64,000 nt of DNA, taken from Labia minor (lineage: Eukaryota; Arthropoda; Insecta; Dermaptera; Spongiphoridae). Within the stretch, counting starts at the first letter, position 1, and each line of letters opens with the position of its first letter. The position numbers were made by a program, and so were the translations under genes. Shown here one piece after another: positions 38,166-49,639 of the stretch. The stretch is taken from assembly GCA_963082975.1 (NCBI GenBank), contig OY720345.1:633001-697000 (forward strand), in the 5' to 3' direction. The notes below the pieces were generated by a model. That model did not search any database, was not told the origin of the DNA, and saw only the letters and a program-made list of their open reading frames with translations.

Positions 38166-38729
38166 TAATTAGTTCAAAAATGAATGATATATTAATTTTT
38201 GGTTTATTTAGCTGAAATACTAGAATTAAATGTAAATAATTTCGAGGGCATTGTCCTCTTTTTTAATATATAATTATAAGTTATATAGAAAAAAAAATTA
38301 AAACATAAATTCAAAAATAAAAATATGTGGTTAAAATTTACAAAATTCCGTTATAAAAATGGAATAGTTAGTCTTTTTTCCAATTTCAGTTGTTTTTATT
38401 ATTTTTTAATCTTAATGTGTTTTATTTTGTTTATATATTTATATCATATATAATAATGAAAAAAACTAAATGTTCTAAATATAAATTTTATATTTTTATT
38501 ATCTGTGGGAAATATTAATTTTGGTTATTCAAAAATAAAAGGAGAGGAATCTACCATCATTTACAAAACTATTGAAAAAAATATATATTATTTATCTTTA
38601 AATATTTAACATAATAGAATCACTTTTATAATAAAATTGGCAATGTCTATTAATTAAACATAATCATAAATACATAAAATAAACAAAGTCGGACAATATA
38701 TAAAATAAGCAATCTTATCTTTACTATTT
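38166..38729. other. 3' flank of MED8, no gene seen
   Basis: AT-rich sequence that probably includes the MED8 3' UTR. No repeat family was recognised. Confidence 0.5.
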
Positions 38730-40164
38730 CTATCTTCCTGTATAAGGATGAATTTGTGATGCAGCTTTAATATTTGTCTTAATTGCACTTGGTGCTTTAT
38801 TCATTGCCCCCACTAAAATAAATAGATAAACATAAAATAAAAATATTTTATTATTTTTGATAATAATAATAATAATAATAATTACTTTGGCCTGGTTGTG
38901 TAGGTGCCATACCTCCTGGCCCTTGATTTGTCGGTGGACCAGCACCTGGACGACCTACTGGAGCTACCATCATCCCCTGAGGAACTGATTGCACCTGTTG
39001 CGGGACCATTGGCTAAAATTAATATTTCATATTAATATAAATAATTATATATAAATGAAACATTAAATATAAAACATGTGAGTTCATATATAATTTTAAT
39101 ATAATTATTAAACCACACACACAAATATTTATAAAATAATTATAATTTATGTATAGGGAGAGTCGATTATTGGCTGATGTTATGATCCAAATAAGAACAA
39201 AAAAAACAAGATGTGATGAAGGCACTCAGTTAACTGAAGAAAGGATTGATAAAATACATGATTTTGTATTTACACTAATTTGAGATAATTATATATATTA
39301 AAAATTGTAATATATTTAATAATTAACAATTATATTTTGATGAATAAGAGTACATAATATAAGAGTTTTTCGATTACCTTAAGTCCTTTTCCCATGCCAA
39401 CAGCAGCCACAAGTGCATGTGTATCAGCTACACTTGAAGTTTGTGCAATACCAGCACGAGCGCCTGCATCACTATCCCATTCTTCTCTTGCTTTACTCAC
39501 CATTTCCCATACATTATTTACAACTTTAAAATAGGCTGCTACTTGTTTCTAAAAAGAAAAAAAGAATTTTTAATAAAATAAATAAAGACATTAATAATTA
39601 ATATAGTTGAAGAGAACCTAAATAAATGAGTTTATAAATAGAAATGTCTAGTCTCAATAAATTATAATTTGTTTTAGAAATAAATAAGAAAAACTTACTT
39701 GTGCATTATCTAAACTAATATTGGCTACTTTATGTTCTATATGCATCATTTTATGTTCCATTTCTGGTTCAGTCTTTGTTCGTAGATAATCTGGCACAAG
39801 ATCATGATTAAAAATTGGAACTCGATGTTCAGTTAATTTTAATAATTCTTCATCCCTTTCTGGACTTAGAAGTAATGGAAGAACAGTAAGATTTCTTAAT
39901 GCTGGAGATTTATCATGACTTAAAATTTTTGATAGGGCTGTAAGCTAAAAAAATTATACTGTAAGAATAAATTTTAGTATAATAAATTGTTTAACTTACA
40001 TGTCCAGAAATAATGGCAAAATTATCTAAAAATGTTGGCCAATTTAATGTTTCATATTCTAATTCAAGTTTCATAATCATTGAACCAATGGAAACTTTTA
40101 AATCATTCACTCGTTGAATAATTGCCTCAAGTGAGGCTTCTAATTGTTTCTCCTCACGTTGCAT
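38730..40164 (-). CDS. MED8: Mediator complex subunit 8
   Basis: MED8 belongs to the head module of Mediator, which links activators to RNA polymerase II; it acts in the nucleus. The protein opens M-Q-R-E-E-K-Q-L-E-A-S-L-E-A-I-I, the conserved MED8 N-terminus, followed by a helical region with T-L-N-W-P-T-F-L-D-N-F-A-I-I-S-G. A proline/glycine/glutamine-rich tail ends in I-H-P-Y-T-G-R. Five exons in transcript order: 40164-40000, 39944-39699, 39548-39378, 39012-38886, 38812-38730. All junctions are GT-AG and phases agree, giving 263 residues, close to metazoan MED8. The ATG at 40164 is chosen because family conservation begins there. The neighbour SUDS3 starts about 4.9 kb upstream on the same strand. 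The gene looks intact. Confidence 0.93.
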
Positions 40165-40917
40165 TATTTTATAGAATAAATAAATAACTTTATGTCACTT
40201 GATAAGCAGCTTTTAAATATGAGTTAACACATGATGTTAGATGGCGTTGAAATCGATAATTTGTATTCATTTCAAAATTGCTATCTATTATTATTTTTAA
40301 TTTCTTAAGTTCTTTATAGTTTAGTTTTCTCCAGATGTTAATTATTAATATATATATATATATATATATAATATATTTACCATCTTTTTCTATTAACATT
40401 GTAAGTGTTAGCTATCTAAAATAAAAAAAGTACTTTAGTTGAAGTCTTTTTGAAATTCGCCCAACTATTCTTACCATAGTATTTCAATTTTATTTAACAT
40501 TGATTAAGCAAGTTTAATCAATTTTGTTAAGTTTTAAAAAAAATTTCAAATCAATTATATTAAGGTGACCAACCAAAATTTAAAGAATTTCTATCATATC
40601 TTTTTTTCAAAAATAAATTTTTTATAGATGTATTTAGTAAGTTAAATTCATTTTGAATAAAAATTGAGATATAATTTGATAACTTCAATATTTATTATTT
40701 TAGGCTTTAAATAAATTAATAAATTAACAAGTGCTTTTTAACTATAAAAAACGAATGATTTATTCAATTTTATTTTAATTTTTTCCATTCGTTAATTTTT
40801 TTTTCTTTTTCAATATTTATTTAAAGTAGGATATTTTTTAAAACATTTTCGAGAATAAAGATCTTGTTTTCTCTCATAAATATCATAATAGAATTTGCCT
40901 TTGATATGGGATATACT
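40165..40917. other. MED8 upstream region
   Basis: Contains (TA)n at 40350-40370 and otherwise AT-rich sequence. Presumed 5' UTR and promoter of MED8; no specific motif can be claimed. Confidence 0.4.
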
Positions 40918-40920
40918 ATA

Positions 40921-41301
40921 TGGACTGAAAAGTCCCGGGATTTTTCACTACTTTCACCTTCATAGGAAAAATGAAAAAACAGGATTATCGCGTCTTGATT
41001 AAACATTGTTTTTTAATGGGAAAAATCATTGCAGTGGTTGCAGGAATGTTATCGATGTTATCCCACATCTTCGAGAACAACAGTTTATCAAGACGCGATA
41101 TTCCTGTTTTTCCATTTTTCTTATGAAGGCGAATGTAGCGTCACTCAAACGACTGTAGCTTGTAAACGAATGGACTGGAATGGACGAAATGTCATGATAA
41201 TTCATAAAATAGTGACAGATGAGCCTCTCGAAATGAGTCATGTTCATTTTCTAGTGGCGTCACGACAGTGAAAAATCCCGGGACTTTTCAGCCCATGTAG
41301 T
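40921..41301. mobile_element. palindromic mariner derivative: two 5' ends head to head
   Basis: The outer ends are TGGACTGAAAAGTCCCGGGA and the inverse of TGGGCTGAAAAGTCCCGGGA, mariner-type terminal repeats next to TA. From the left (+) a frame reads M-K-K-Q-D-Y-R-V-L-I-K-H-C-F-L-M-G-K. From the right (-) another reads M-E-K-Q-E-Y-R-V-L-I-N. Both are the mariner transposase N-terminus. So both halves derive from the same 5' end, joined near 41080 in opposite orientation. The left half lacks part of the leader. No catalytic D,D,D region is present, so it is non-autonomous. Confidence 0.75.
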
Positions 41302-41662
41302 ATACATTTTTTTTTAATTTTTAGCACAGAAAATAAAAAATAACCATTAATTTATTATTATAATGACATAGATTTTAATTAAAATGATATTTTATGATCA
41401 TTACGAATGAATATTTTGATCCAAATATAGAAATAGTACTAAAAAGTTGCAATGGTAAAATCATTCTCTTTCGTACTTCTAAGACTTTGGAAAATGCATG
41501 TGGTGCTGAAGTTAGACTATTAGATGATGAGAATCATACAAGTATAGTCAAATATTAAATATTTAAAATTATCTAAATATAATAACTTTAGTCTTTATTT
41601 ACGAATTACAAAATATTTGAAAGAAAAAAAAAATTAAATATTATAAATTTTCTTAGAAATTA
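41302..41662. other. intergenic, nothing recognised
   Basis: A short patch at 41405-41560 is codon-like but has no recognised family or splice context. Confidence 0.35.
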
Positions 41663-41670
41663 CTATATAG

Positions 41671-41898
41671 CAGGGCTTCTTAAACTTTTTTCATTCGCGA
41701 CCCCATTTATGATTGCGACTTTCCTGGTGACCGGTATAAATATAAAAGAAAGATATATAAATATTTTTTGATAATTTATTTTTTAGGTAACAATATACAT
41801 ACATATAAAATTTATTTACATTATAAATCTATATTATAAATCTAAAATTAAATATTTGACATTAAAATCTCTCGCGACCCATAGTTTAAGAAGGCCTG
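41671..41898. mobile_element. hAT-type MITE, 228 bp
   Basis: Ends are CAGGGCTTCTTAAACTTTTT and the inverse of CAGGCCTTCTTAAACTATGG. Flanks CTATATAG (41663-41670) and CTATATAC (41899-41906) form an 8-bp duplication with one mismatch. Non-coding; it lies 3' of SUDS3. Confidence 0.8.
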
Positions 41899-41906
41899 CT
41901 ATATAC

Positions 41907-42403
41907 AATATCAAGTCTAGCTCGACAAAGGAATTTTTGGAAAAAATTTAGTGTCTTGTCACACTCAATCTAAGGTAACTCCAGTCGTTATGTTTATTTA
42001 TTTATGATATTATAGGTATAATAATTCTATATAAACAAAATAAAGCATATTATGCTCTTACTAATGTGAATCTTTATTTAAATAAAAAAACTAGAAGGGT
42101 TTTATTATATAAGATAATATAAAACAAATAAGACAGAAAAATCACACACATATTAAAAATAATATAATCTTGTTAAAGAGGCGTATAAAATATTTTATAA
42201 TTTGAAGACACTATGACTTATTTTTGGGAACTATTTGAGAATCCAATTATTTATTATGATAATTTAGATAGTCAAAAATTTATTAAAAAATCAATCAACA
42301 GAATCTCCTTCTATATATTTCATATAAGTAATATAAATAAATTATATAATTTACAAAAATAGGAGAAAAAATTTCATTTATAGAAATCATACATTATTAA
42401 CAA
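41907..42403. other. SUDS3 3' flank
   Basis: AT-rich, with the presumed SUDS3 3' UTR on the minus strand. No further feature is supported. Confidence 0.4.
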
Positions 42404-45032
42404 TTAAGAAGCTCGTCTTTTAATTGAATATTTCCCTCTTGCTAAATGTCCTATATAAATTTTCACTTTAACACTATCACTAAGTTTTTTCACCCATAGC
42501 TGTAAAATAAAACAGATAATATTAATACAATTATAATAGTCATAATTAAGTTTGTATATTTATTAAATTACTAACCACATCATTACTAACTGCAGAAATG
42601 ATGGCAGGATATTTTATGTCTTTTCCTTCGACGAAGATTGGTTGTCCCCTATGAAACCTAAAATATTAATATATATTAAGACCAATATTTTAAATAGTTG
42701 ATGAACAATGGAATAAAGGAAATTTAATTTACCATCGTTTTTCGTGTAATAATTTTCCATCTTCTACTCTGGTTTCAGATAATGATTCGGTATTCATATT
42801 TGATGTTGAATTGAATGAAGAACTAACCATAACTGTAAATATATGGATATATATATAGATATATATTTATAAACTATATTGAGAGTAAATTAGTATAATA
42901 AAGTTGGTACAACTTAATAGCCACATATATATATATATATATATATATTATTTATAATAAACTAAGTGACATATTAATATATTCATAAGATATTTTTATC
43001 TATCTATCTATCTCTGTGGCTCTACTCGAAAGTTCTTGGCCGCAGCAACCACACTTCTCCAAGTATCCCTATTCTGAGCCAGAACCCTCCAATTCCTTAC
43101 CTCTCCCATCTCTCTCACGTCCCTTCCTACATTATCCATCCACCGCGTCCTTGGTCCTCCAAGCGGACGTTTCCCATTCGGAATCCCTATAAAATATATT
43201 TTTCGCCATTCTATCTTCTACCATTCTAGCCACGTGTCCTGCCAATCGTAGCCTTCTCGATTTTATAATTCTAACTATATCTGGAGATGCATAGAGGTCA
43301 TGCAATTCCTCGTTATGCAGTCTCCGCCATTCCCTGGTGACCTCATCTTTCTTTGGCCTATAAATGCTTCGCATAATTCTATTCTCAAATACTCTAAATC
43401 TAATCTTGTCTTCTAAGGTCATAGGAATAGTTTATTGATAAAAACAAAATCTAAAATTAATTATTTTATTTACCTGGTTTTCTTACAGGACTTATCATTT
43501 TTGCTCTGTTTATATGTTTTAAATCACTTTCTACTTCTTTTTCATCAAGTAAATAATTTAATTGAGTCTGAGGTGGTTTTCTTCTTTTTTCAGGAGCGGG
43601 TGCTGGTTCATTAGGCCTTCTTCGAAGCTTTCTTGTCATTACTGGTTTAACTTCCATTGAATCCCCTGTCAATTCCATTGTGTACCTTTCAGATTCAATT
43701 ATTCTTCTCTTTTCTTCCAAATCTGCTATTAAATTTTCCTTTAATTCAATTTTTTTTTCATCGAATTCTTTAGATGCTGCATTTTTTTCTAATTGGAAAT
43801 CTCGTTCTATCCATTCAAGTAAAAATTCTTTAGTAACACCATTTATACGTATCCTAGAATTTATATAAAAGAAATTATCAAAATTAAATTTAAATTTAAT
43901 TATAAAAAATGAATGATAATATATTATATTTAAAAATAGGTCGCCCTTTTAATAAATTGGGATTTAAAAACATTTGGTTGACAATAGACCCCTTAAATGA
44001 CCACATATTGACTAAAAATTTTACAAAGATAATCTATAGCTTAACATACAATATACTACCGGCTCAAGGTACTGGGTATTTGGGCAGTTGAAGAAGCGCT
44101 TTTAACCTCAGAAATATCAAATTTTACGATGTCATATTCCACATGTCAATATCAGTGTTGCCAATTCTCAATACATAAATAGTAGCCCTCGTATTAACCT
44201 TTAAATGACCAGTTAAACACGTTCTCGCCGGCATGTACCACCGGTGGTTCATGCCGCCACATCAAATAAATAGACAAATTATGTAGCCGGCGGGATTAAT
44301 TCTATAGTCACCTATTAATGGATATCAAACAAAAACTATAAGTCAGCTGAAAGCAGCTGTGTTGCCAATTCATTTAAGAGACGAGAAATTAAAAAGTCAC
44401 GGACTTATTGACCTGCACTCGTACATTACATTTGGTTGAAAGTCTGTATGCGAAAGGTTTTCAATCAGTATATTAAAACATTAATATCTTTTGTTTTCTT
44501 ATTTAAAATATATTTTAATTTAATCAGTAAATTAATTATATATTTTCTTGTATGTAATGTTATAGTAGAGTATATTTCTTAATAATTTCATATAATATAT
44601 AATAATAAAAAATACCTTTCTCTAAAGGAAAAATTCAATTTTTTTAGTTTTTTATTATATTCAGGATGCGTGCCTTGTTTTAATTGCTCTAATTGTCTTC
44701 TTAAACTTGCTTGTCTGGTCTGGTACATTCTAAAAATTAAAAATTAAATGATTAAAATTATATAAAAATATAATTAAATTCAAATATTTATTTACTGTTC
44801 TTTAAGTTCAGTATATTCTTCATTCTTTCCCATCTCACTCTCGCTTGCTTCTTCTGTATCTAAAATAAAAATAAAGATTTATTAAAATAAGATTTAAAAA
44901 AATTATAGGTGTTATTGATTTAAAATAAATACCTTCATCACTTTCTTCTAGATCCTCATAATATCTATCATCGAAAAGATATTCATCATTTTCATCATCA
45001 AAATCATATTCATCATTTAAATTAAACGACAT
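42404..45032 (-). CDS. SUDS3: Sin3 histone deacetylase corepressor subunit SDS3
   Basis: A subunit of the Sin3-HDAC corepressor that bridges Sin3 and deacetylase in the nucleus. The acidic N-terminus is followed by Y-Q-T-R-Q-A-S-L-R-R-Q-L-E-Q-L-K-Q-G and T-H-P-E-Y, the Sds3/BRMS1 signature, then a coiled-coil stretch, a basic proline-rich linker (P-E-K-R-R-K-P-P-Q-T-Q-L-N-Y-L-L) and a C-terminal part beginning F-H-R-G-Q-P-I-F-V-E-G. Seven exons: 45032-44933, 44859-44796, 44729-44616, 43853-43474, 42832-42733, 42657-42576, 42499-42404. Phases agree throughout, giving 311 residues. SUDS3 is preferred over BRMS1 because of the length and C-terminal extension. The intron between exons 4 and 5 contains a LINE fragment; the 762-bp intron between exons 3 and 4 contains other repeat pieces. 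No break is seen in the coding sequence. Confidence 0.9.
43002..43432 (-). mobile_element. LINE 3' fragment inside a SUDS3 intron
   Basis: The minus strand, the same orientation as SUDS3, has a 96-codon frame with R-F-R-V-F-E-N-R-I-M-R-S-I-Y and R-L-R-L-A-G-H-V-A-R-M. It ends in the family 3' phrase (GAGTAGAGCCACAGAGATAG) and a GATA tail. It is one of the less decayed tails in the window, 5'-truncated. Confidence 0.8.
44050..44475. repeat. repeat pieces in the third SUDS3 intron
   Basis: A GC-richer block at 44215-44300 (GCCGGCATGTACCACCGGTG) looks like a small DNA element with internal symmetry. At 44420-44470 a piece of the Helitron subterminal region appears in reverse (inverse of CAGACTTTCAACCAAATG). 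Confidence 0.4.
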
Positions 45033-46122
45033 AATGCTTGATTTTACTTATTTACTTATTATGCATCAAAAATAATTCATAAAAATAGTAAAAGAAATAT
45101 TAAATAAATTAAAAAATAAAACATATGAGATATGTAAGCTTATTTATAATCATATTTATTAAAAAACTAAATTAGAACATTAAGTTATGATGGATACTAG
45201 TCAAATTCAGTGCAGTGTGATTGAGTGTGATGCAGTGTTTTGGAAAATAACAAATGACAAATTAAGGAGGATCGTTCGTTCCTGAATGAACGGGTCACCT
45301 AATTGAACGTGTAATAACAGTTCAATTGGCGGTCTTCGTTCATTTTTAGTTTATTTCTGTGCATCGTTCAATCAGTTCATAGTTAGTTTATGTGTATGTA
45401 GTGGTTTTTAAAAGTTATTTATTTTTAAATAAAAATATTTACTATAATCTTAAATCTTTCTTTCATTATTTAACTCTCTGAAATAAAAGTTTGAAAATAA
45501 GATATAAATGGTCTGTGATGTAAACAAAACATTGAACGGGTCTTCAAAAATGAACGAATATTCCATCAGTATGCCAAAGGATAGGTATGGTGAACTTATG
45601 AGTTTAAAGAAGTGTTTATAATTTGCCAACTGTCCAAAATAAAATTAAAGAGAACTTTTAAACTTTTTTATTTAAATAAATTTTAATTAAATACTTATTA
45701 AAAATTTTTAAACAATAATTTGTATCTTTTTTTTAAAATTCAAAAAATAATTAATTTCCAAAAATATTTATTTATATTTAATTATTTAATTGATTCAAAT
45801 ATTTATTTTTAACATAGAATACAAAAAAAAAATAATAATACTAATTAAAATAATATATTTTTTTAAACAACAAATTAAATCATATTGTTGTAATAAATAA
45901 AATGTTAAAAACTAATTGAATTATTGATTTTTTTCATTTTTAATTTCATATTTTTACTTATTAATATTTCTTTAACAATGAAATTGCTCAAAAATAGTTT
46001 TTATAAATAATTTGTTAAATTTAAAATAATTTTAAATTTAAATTTTTAAATAAATTTTAAACACTTCTTTCAACTTTCATAAAAATTAATACTTGTCTTG
46101 TGAATTTTTTTAATTAATAGAA
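45033..46122. promoter_or_regulatory. divergent SUDS3 / LYRM9 upstream region
   Basis: About 1.1 kb separates two divergent start codons. The part at 45190-45620 is GC-richer and has repeated TGAACG/CGTTCA phrases, partly palindromic (CGTTCCTGAATGAACG). It could be a small transposon or a regulatory block; I cannot tell which. The rest is A/T-rich. Confidence 0.35.
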
Positions 46123-46723
46123 ATGGTGTTTTTATCATTATCACTTTTGAGTATTAGTAAAAATGGTAAAAATATAAATAATTCTAAACAATTATTCAAA
46201 TATCTTTTACGTCAATGTGAAAAATTACCCAAAGAGGCACAATCATATTATAAACATACTATTAAAGTGGTAAATTATCAATTTCATCTGTCAATTAAAG
46301 TAATTTTTATATTTATGTTTTTGTATTTTTTTAAAGAGTTACAAACAACATCTGGATGAAACGGATACAGATCGTATAAATCAAATAATTAATAGATCTT
46401 TGGAAGATGCGGAATGGATTTTAAGAAAAGTCAGTTCAAAAATTTGTCCCAACTTTAATTAGATTAGAAAGTAATATTTTCGAAAAATACAAGTTTATTA
46501 TTAATTTTTGTTTAATTAATTTATATTTAAAAATATACTTTACAATAGATTATTAAACAAAAATATATTTTGTTATAGGAATATAATTTTTAATAAATTA
46601 AAAAATGCCTTCTTCATAATCTTAGATTATATTTTGAAAAACTATTAACTTAAATGTCAGGAATATTGAAAATGTCTAATTATCTAATGTATTAATATTT
46701 TCCAGTATTCAAAGAAGAACTAA
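46123..46723 (+). CDS. LYRM9: LYR motif-containing protein 9
   Basis: Small LYR/complex-1 family protein; family members are generally mitochondrial assembly factors, and the precise role of LYRM9 is poorly known. Exons 46123-46269, 46337-46429 and 46706-46723 give 85 residues, with GT-AG introns in phase 0. Residues 23-32 (Q-L-F-K-Y-L-L-R-Q-C) hold the LYR-like motif. Q-S-Y-Y-K-H-T-I, then S-Y-K-Q-H-L-D-E, then R-I-N-Q-I-I-x-R-S-L-E-D-A-E-W-I follow, and the protein ends K-Y-S-K-K-N, matching the K-Y-K-K-Q-N end of vertebrate LYRM9 as I recall it. The final coding exon is 18 bases. If the second intron is retained, reading continues to a stop at 46462 instead. The first ~20 residues are less conserved, so a later start is possible. 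The stop is one base before the TRMT44 ATG. Confidence 0.85.
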
Positions 46724-46724
46724 A

Positions 46725-48669
46725 ATGAATATTGAGTTAGAAGAGAGATTTTCTGGAGAACCAGATGCATTTTGGAACGGAATATCAATTTGGCATAATA
46801 ATCCACATCTTCTTAATAAACGAATTGCAGGACAAAATATAGTCTTTTCAGGAAAAGTTTGTGAGAAAATTGCTTATGAATTATTATTGCAAGAAATTCA
46901 AACATATATTTCTAAAGATGAAAATATAAATTTAACAAAAGAGAAGCTCTCAATTTTTCTTAAAAATATCTTTTTACCATTTGATACAAATAACATTTTT
47001 AATCCATCTAATCAGGATAATTATTTTACTCTAAGAGAATTAATATATAAAAAAAATAATATTCCATCAGAACTAGAATTATGTTATCTAGGTAAAAATT
47101 TTATAACACTAAAATTAATTGAGAATTAAATGTAATTATGATGTTATAATTTATTGTTTTAGATAAAAAATCTACTTTAATTACTATTATAAATTTACAA
47201 AGTAAATTAACTTACACGTTAAAATTGAATAATGGTTATATAATTCTTACCTCATTTGATTTACAATCTGAAATTGCCAATTGGTTAAAAAATAAATTTT
47301 TTCCAAAAGTAATAAAATGGATGCTAAATAAAATTTGTCAAACAGATAATATTAAATCACATGGATTATTAAAACAAGATAGATATGTAACATTATATCA
47401 AGATTTAAAAGAGAAATATGGAAAGAAAATGGTTGAGGTTGGTTATAAATTTATTAATATTTTCTTCTTTTTTTAACATTATTTAGTTTCTAATCATTTA
47501 GATATGGCCAGAAAATACTGATCCCTATAAATTTGTATATGAAGACATAGCAATAGCCTGTTATTTGCTTTCATTATGGGAAACTTATGAACCAAATAAA
47601 AAACAAAAATTTATAGATTTAGGATGTGGAAATGGGCTTCTCGTGTTCATTTTAACAAATGAAGGTCACATTGGTTCAGGAATTGATGTGAGAAAAAGAA
47701 AAATTTGGGATATGTATCCAAAAAATATAATTCTTAAGGCAAGTTATTTTTTTATTTAAATAATAAATAGTAATTTCTTTTTATCATTTTCTTGTTATAT
47801 ATTTTAATACTTTTTAGGAATATGTAATTACTCCTTCCAATAGTTGTTTATTTCCGGATGTAGATTGGATAATTGGTAATCACTCTGATGAATTATCTCC
47901 TTGGATACCTATTATTGCAGCAAGAAGTTCTTTTCAGACTAAATATTTTCTATTGCCATGTTGTGCATTTGAATTTGATGGATCCAAATTTCAAAGAAAA
48001 AATTCAAATTTATCTCAATATCGAGCATTTCTTGAATATTTAAAGAATATTTCGTTAATTTGTGGATTTGAAACATCAATTGACAGATTAAAAATACCTT
48101 CTACCAAGCGGATTTGTTTAATAGGTTTGAAAAGAAATTACCAAATTAGTGATTACAAAGAAATAAATAAAAATATAGAAAATTTATTGAGTGACAAAAG
48201 TTCTGATAAAACCGAACAATTTAATTCAAATGATTTATGGGTAAATAATTTCAAAACTAGAGAAAAAGAAGAAAAAGTAAAAAATTGTACCAAAATTAAT
48301 GTTATAATTATATATGAAATTGTTAATTTAGTAATAAGAGAATTACTAAAAAAGAAAAATTATATTATCTTAGATGATGGAAAAAAATGGAATTGTGGAA
48401 CAAAAATTTCTTTAAAGGAAATTGCAAAACTAATACCTAAAACGAAATTAGCTGAATTGAAAAAAGAATTCGGAGGTTTAAAAACTCTTTTAAAAAATAA
48501 TCATCAGATCTTTCAAGTAATTAATGGAGATATAACAATTAAAATACCAGTCATTTCAGAGAAATTATATAATCCCAATTGGAAAACGAAAGATTGTTGG
48601 TTTTATCTTAATCATCCTGATGGATGTCCTCTTGAAAATGAAAAATGCAAATTTAATCATAAAAAATAG
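46725..48669 (+). CDS. TRMT44: probable tRNA (uracil-O(2)-)-methyltransferase
   Basis: Predicted to 2'-O-methylate uridine 44 in tRNA-Ser in the cytoplasm (yeast Trm44 activity), using S-adenosylmethionine. Exons 46725-47091, 47163-47437, 47502-47738 and 47818-48669 give 576 residues with consistent phases. W-P-E-N-T-D-P-Y-K-F-V-Y-E-D-I-A-I-A precedes the methyl donor-binding motif D-L-G-C-G-N-G-L-L in exon 3. Exon 4 has L-L-P-C-C-A-F-E-F-D-G and ends in a CCCH zinc finger (C-W-F-Y-L-N-H-P-D-G-C-P with C-K-F-N-H), as in animal TRMT44. Intron 3 starts GCAAGT, a GC-AG intron; the others are GT-AG. The ATG lies one base after the LYRM9 stop, in the same exon. Convergent with the THAP gene on the right. 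Confidence 0.9.
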
Positions 48670-49639
48670 TTGAACAATGATAAAAAATAATATAAAATTA
48701 TAATATGAAAATGATTTATTTTATACAGAATCATTATACAATACTAATTATATACAGCCTTCGGCCAGCCAAAGTTAAAACTTTTGAAAATAAAAAAAAT
48801 GTTAAGTTAACTTACACCATTTATTATTTATTTTAAATTTAAATTCAATAAATTATTTATTGCTTATATTATATTATTAAGAAATTTTGTTAAAAATTGA
48901 AGTATAAGGCAAAATTTATAGTTATTAAATAAATAGGATTATATAAATAAATCATGTATATAAAATAATAATTTTTATTTTTTTTATATCAAAAATTATT
49001 AAATAAATAATACATAATTTCGACTAGAATAAAAACTATAGGTAGTAAAATTATTAGGGCTTCAATAAAACTTTGGTATTTAGAAAATAAAAAATTGAAC
49101 ACAGAGTATCACATAATAAAATATTTATATATAATTATATATATATATATAAAATTTAATAAAATTAATACTACACCACTTTTGGAAAGATTTAATAATT
49201 AATGAAGATTAAAAATTAAAATATAAATAACATAAGTTCGAAATCTAATTCTTAAAATTTATCTACCATATTCTTATTTAGATTTTGTTTAATTTTAAGA
49301 ATTTTTAAATTTTTTATTTTTATATAACATATATAATTGAGTTACACAATAAATGGAGTACAATAAATTGATCTTAATCTAATTATATTACTTTTTTAGA
49401 ATGTATTTTTCTTCTAAAAGAGTAGAAAATCAATTATTTCGAAATAAAATATATAAATATATAAGAAAAAAAATTTAAAAAGGAAATAAACAAAAATCTC
49501 TTTGGTATAAAAGAATATTTACTTTCTTAAAAATAAAATATAAAATTGTTATAAAATGGCACTTGTATATCTTGGTCCTCAAATAAATAATACTTACATA
49601 ATGATTAGAATATAACAAGTTAGGTATGATATTACTAAC
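48670..49639. other. 3' region of TRMT44 and of the THAP gene
   Basis: AT-rich. On the minus strand a short run at about 48748-48785 (reading L-T-L-A-G-R-R-L-Y-I-I-S) follows an AG in the phase left open by the THAP exons, so it is a weak candidate terminal exon. The 61-codon minus frame at 49475-49660 merely reads through the THAP intron. Confidence 0.3.

Noticed and set aside
41026-41271. Open frames on both strands at 41.0-41.3 kb
   Set aside because: They are the two inverted mariner transposase N-terminal pieces and their antisense.
46123-46462. LYRM9 model ending at 46462 with exon 2 read through
   Set aside because: The tail it gives (V-S-S-K-I-C-P-N-F-N) does not fit the family, while splicing to 46706 gives K-Y-S-K-K-N. 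It is kept only as an intron-retention alternative.
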